Shown here: one piece after another, positions 62,382 to 64,000 of the stretch
How the letters are laid out: every line of letters begins with the position of its first letter
Numbering within the stretch: the stretch's first letter is position 1
Assembly: GCF_030463535.1 (NCBI RefSeq)
Contig: NC_132880.1
Coordinates: 26,688,987 to 26,752,986 of the forward strand
From: Salminus brasiliensis
Lineage: Eukaryota > Chordata > Actinopteri > Characiformes > Bryconidae
Direction: 5' to 3'
Length of the DNA stretch: 64,000 bases
Made by a program: the position numbers and the translations under genes
Notes under the pieces: model-generated
The model's input: the letters and a program-made list of their open reading frames with translations, nothing else
What the model was told of the DNA's origin: nothing
Databases searched by the model: none

Positions 62382-62743
62382 CGGGGAAGTGGGTTGCAGA
62401 AATGTGGGTTCAGTTTGTGGGATGAGTATTAAAGGGTTGTTTTGGGGGGAGCAATTTTCAATAATTTTATTACCCATATTGGGGGTAAAATGATCAGTCA
62501 TGCTAGGTTTGGGCAAATCTGGTAGGATGCCCTTTTTGTGTATGAGGAAACGTTGGACTGACTTCATTGTGGGACGAGAGTATTGGTGGCAGTGTTTCAC
62601 AGCCTACATGACTGACCGCAGTGGCCATTCCAGACTGCCACTAACAGTTTGTCTTTTTGTTTTTTTTGGAGAATTGATCAACGCTAAATTAAATCTTAAG
62701 AACTTTGCACCCTGTTTATTGCTGGTCTGAGATTAGCAGTGAA

Positions 62744-62749
62744 AATAAA
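62744..62749 (+). terminator. ssr2: ssr2 polyadenylation signal
   Basis: AATAAA about 360 bases after the stop codon, followed by a T-rich stretch. Confidence 0.7.
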
Positions 62750-62764
62750 GAAGTGGGTTTTTTA

Positions 62765-64000
62765 AAAATAATCTGGTTCTTTCTCTTTTCAAATGTGCTT
62801 GTGTTTTGGTTAAAACTTTGCTTACTTATCTAATCGGTGTTTGGTGCTGACTGCCGACATATAATCTTTTGGAGCTTCAGCAGTTGAGTTCCACTGTCTT
62901 TTGATCATTGGGTCGCTGTTTATTTGTTTGCCTGGTCTCCGTAGAGGAGCTGGTATTTGTAAATGCTTTAAACCACATTTAAAGGGGAATTACATGGATT
63001 ATTTTCAAAGTATGTGCTTGAGTAAAGATGTAAACAAAGCCAACCTGAGGGGTTGGGTCTGAAATGAGTAAGAATTGTTCACCGTGGTGGTGATGGGAAG
63101 CAGAGATGTTTTTGTTTGTTTGCTTGTTTTTTAAAGCTATTTAGAAACCTTTTGTAATGCTAATGAATGTGGCTTGATGCCTGGGACATAACTTTAAAAC
63201 TCCTAAATTAGACCTAAGTAAGTTATGAAGAAACTTAGAATTTCATTACTTAGTAAGGCAGAAATGTAGTTCTTCTTAATAGCCTTCATTTCATATTTTA
63301 AATATTTTATTTCTGCATTTTATGTATGTGGAAGTTTATGTTCAATAGCATGGTAACAGGTTTGTACACAGCTCTTCTTTAATGACTGTGATAAGTATTT
63401 GTTTCATTTTTGAAAGTAAAGGTTTCAAATCTCAAAAGAAATTGCTCTTAACCTGGGTATGAAATATAATAATTTAAATGAGCAGGAAAAAGCCAGACTA
63501 CACCCTCACAAAAGGGTTTTTCAGTAAAGGCAATGTTTCTCAATCAAACCTTGCATATATAATAAAAATGGTTCTTTATATACAATGAAAACCTCTTGAA
63601 GATGTTTCTTCATAGAACCATTTTAAAGGGTTCCAATATTGATATGGTTGAAGTAGCAGTAGGAAGGTTAAGGTATAGAAATTTGAACTGTACTATAGGC
63701 ACTGTTAGTAATCTGGAAAGCCTGAAATGTTTCTTGCACAAAGCAACATTTTCTTCTATGATACCTGGCCAGCTTATTCATTACAAAGAAGGGGGGGGGG
63801 GTTCACAGAAGAGCTTGGCTTAACGTTTGGGGTTAGGAGGTGGCAGAGGAGGTCTGGAGTTGGTTGGTCTCTCTGGAATCTGCTCATATATGGAGAAAGC
63901 AGAGTTCACAGGTTGCAGATGCTCGGAGTGGTTAAGGCTGAAGAGTGGGGATGCAGTCATCCCTGGTGAACCACTCTGAGAAAGAAAATATAGCCATCAC
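62765..64000. other. Downstream of ssr2, no gene recognised
   Basis: AT-rich. A possible small inverted element ('aatggttctttatata' ... 'agaaccattttaaagggttcc') lies at about 63567-63633, and a run of about 11 G lies at 63791-63801. No coding region is supported. Confidence 0.5.

Overview
The window is vertebrate nuclear DNA, almost certainly from a teleost fish. It is AT-rich, intron-containing and dense in Tc1/mariner-like elements, tRNA-derived SINEs, LINE fragments, solo LTR-like pieces and short TIR elements of the kind common in fish. The repeat families suggest an otophysan fish (catfish, characin or relative), but that is inference. The one textbook gene is ssr2 (TRAP-beta), on the + strand at 61.05-62.38 kb, with a clean six-exon structure.

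Layout. 0-12 kb: mostly non-coding, with decayed SINEs, MITEs, a Tc1 remnant and a LINE reverse-transcriptase fragment. 12.7-21.7 kb: about four degenerate tandem units that include a small single-pass membrane protein ORF (best copy 12.77-13.10 kb, second 18.32-18.53 kb, a broken one near 20.3 kb), interrupted by Tc1 remnants. 22.2-56.6 kb: a tandem cluster, all on the minus strand, in which two unrelated and apparently undescribed gene families alternate. Family 1 (five exons, about 335-344 aa) has copies at 24.1, 34.4 and 48.5 kb. Family 2 (five coding exons, about 165-258 aa) has copies at 27.8, 38.3 (broken), 42.3 and 54.1 kb. The order along the window is 1A-2a-1B-2b-2c-1C-2d. Units A (22.2-33.7 kb) and B (33.7-48.0 kb) are recent duplicates; unit C (48.4-56.6 kb) is older and more diverged. 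56.6-61 kb: repeats and the ssr2 promoter and first intron. 62.4-64 kb: no gene seen.

Family 1 carries a YYGAS hairpin-like motif, a PCxxC pair and a GNCAETE motif. These resemble the parts of a zinc-dependent deaminase, but with PCxxC before CAE, the reverse of the usual order. Family 2 has a C-terminal pattern (DGxVxAYEDxxLHxVAxSLxxLFExG) that resembles SUKH/US22-type domains; this is a weak, motif-level resemblance. All three family-1 copies have an exact ISRE (AGTTTCNNTTTC) 84-135 bp upstream of the start codon, and 2a has an IRF-type core in its promoter. My working reading is an expanding, interferon-inducible paired gene cluster: one deaminase-like and one SUKH-like gene per unit. The exon models come from splice sites and phase read by eye. 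The function is inference.
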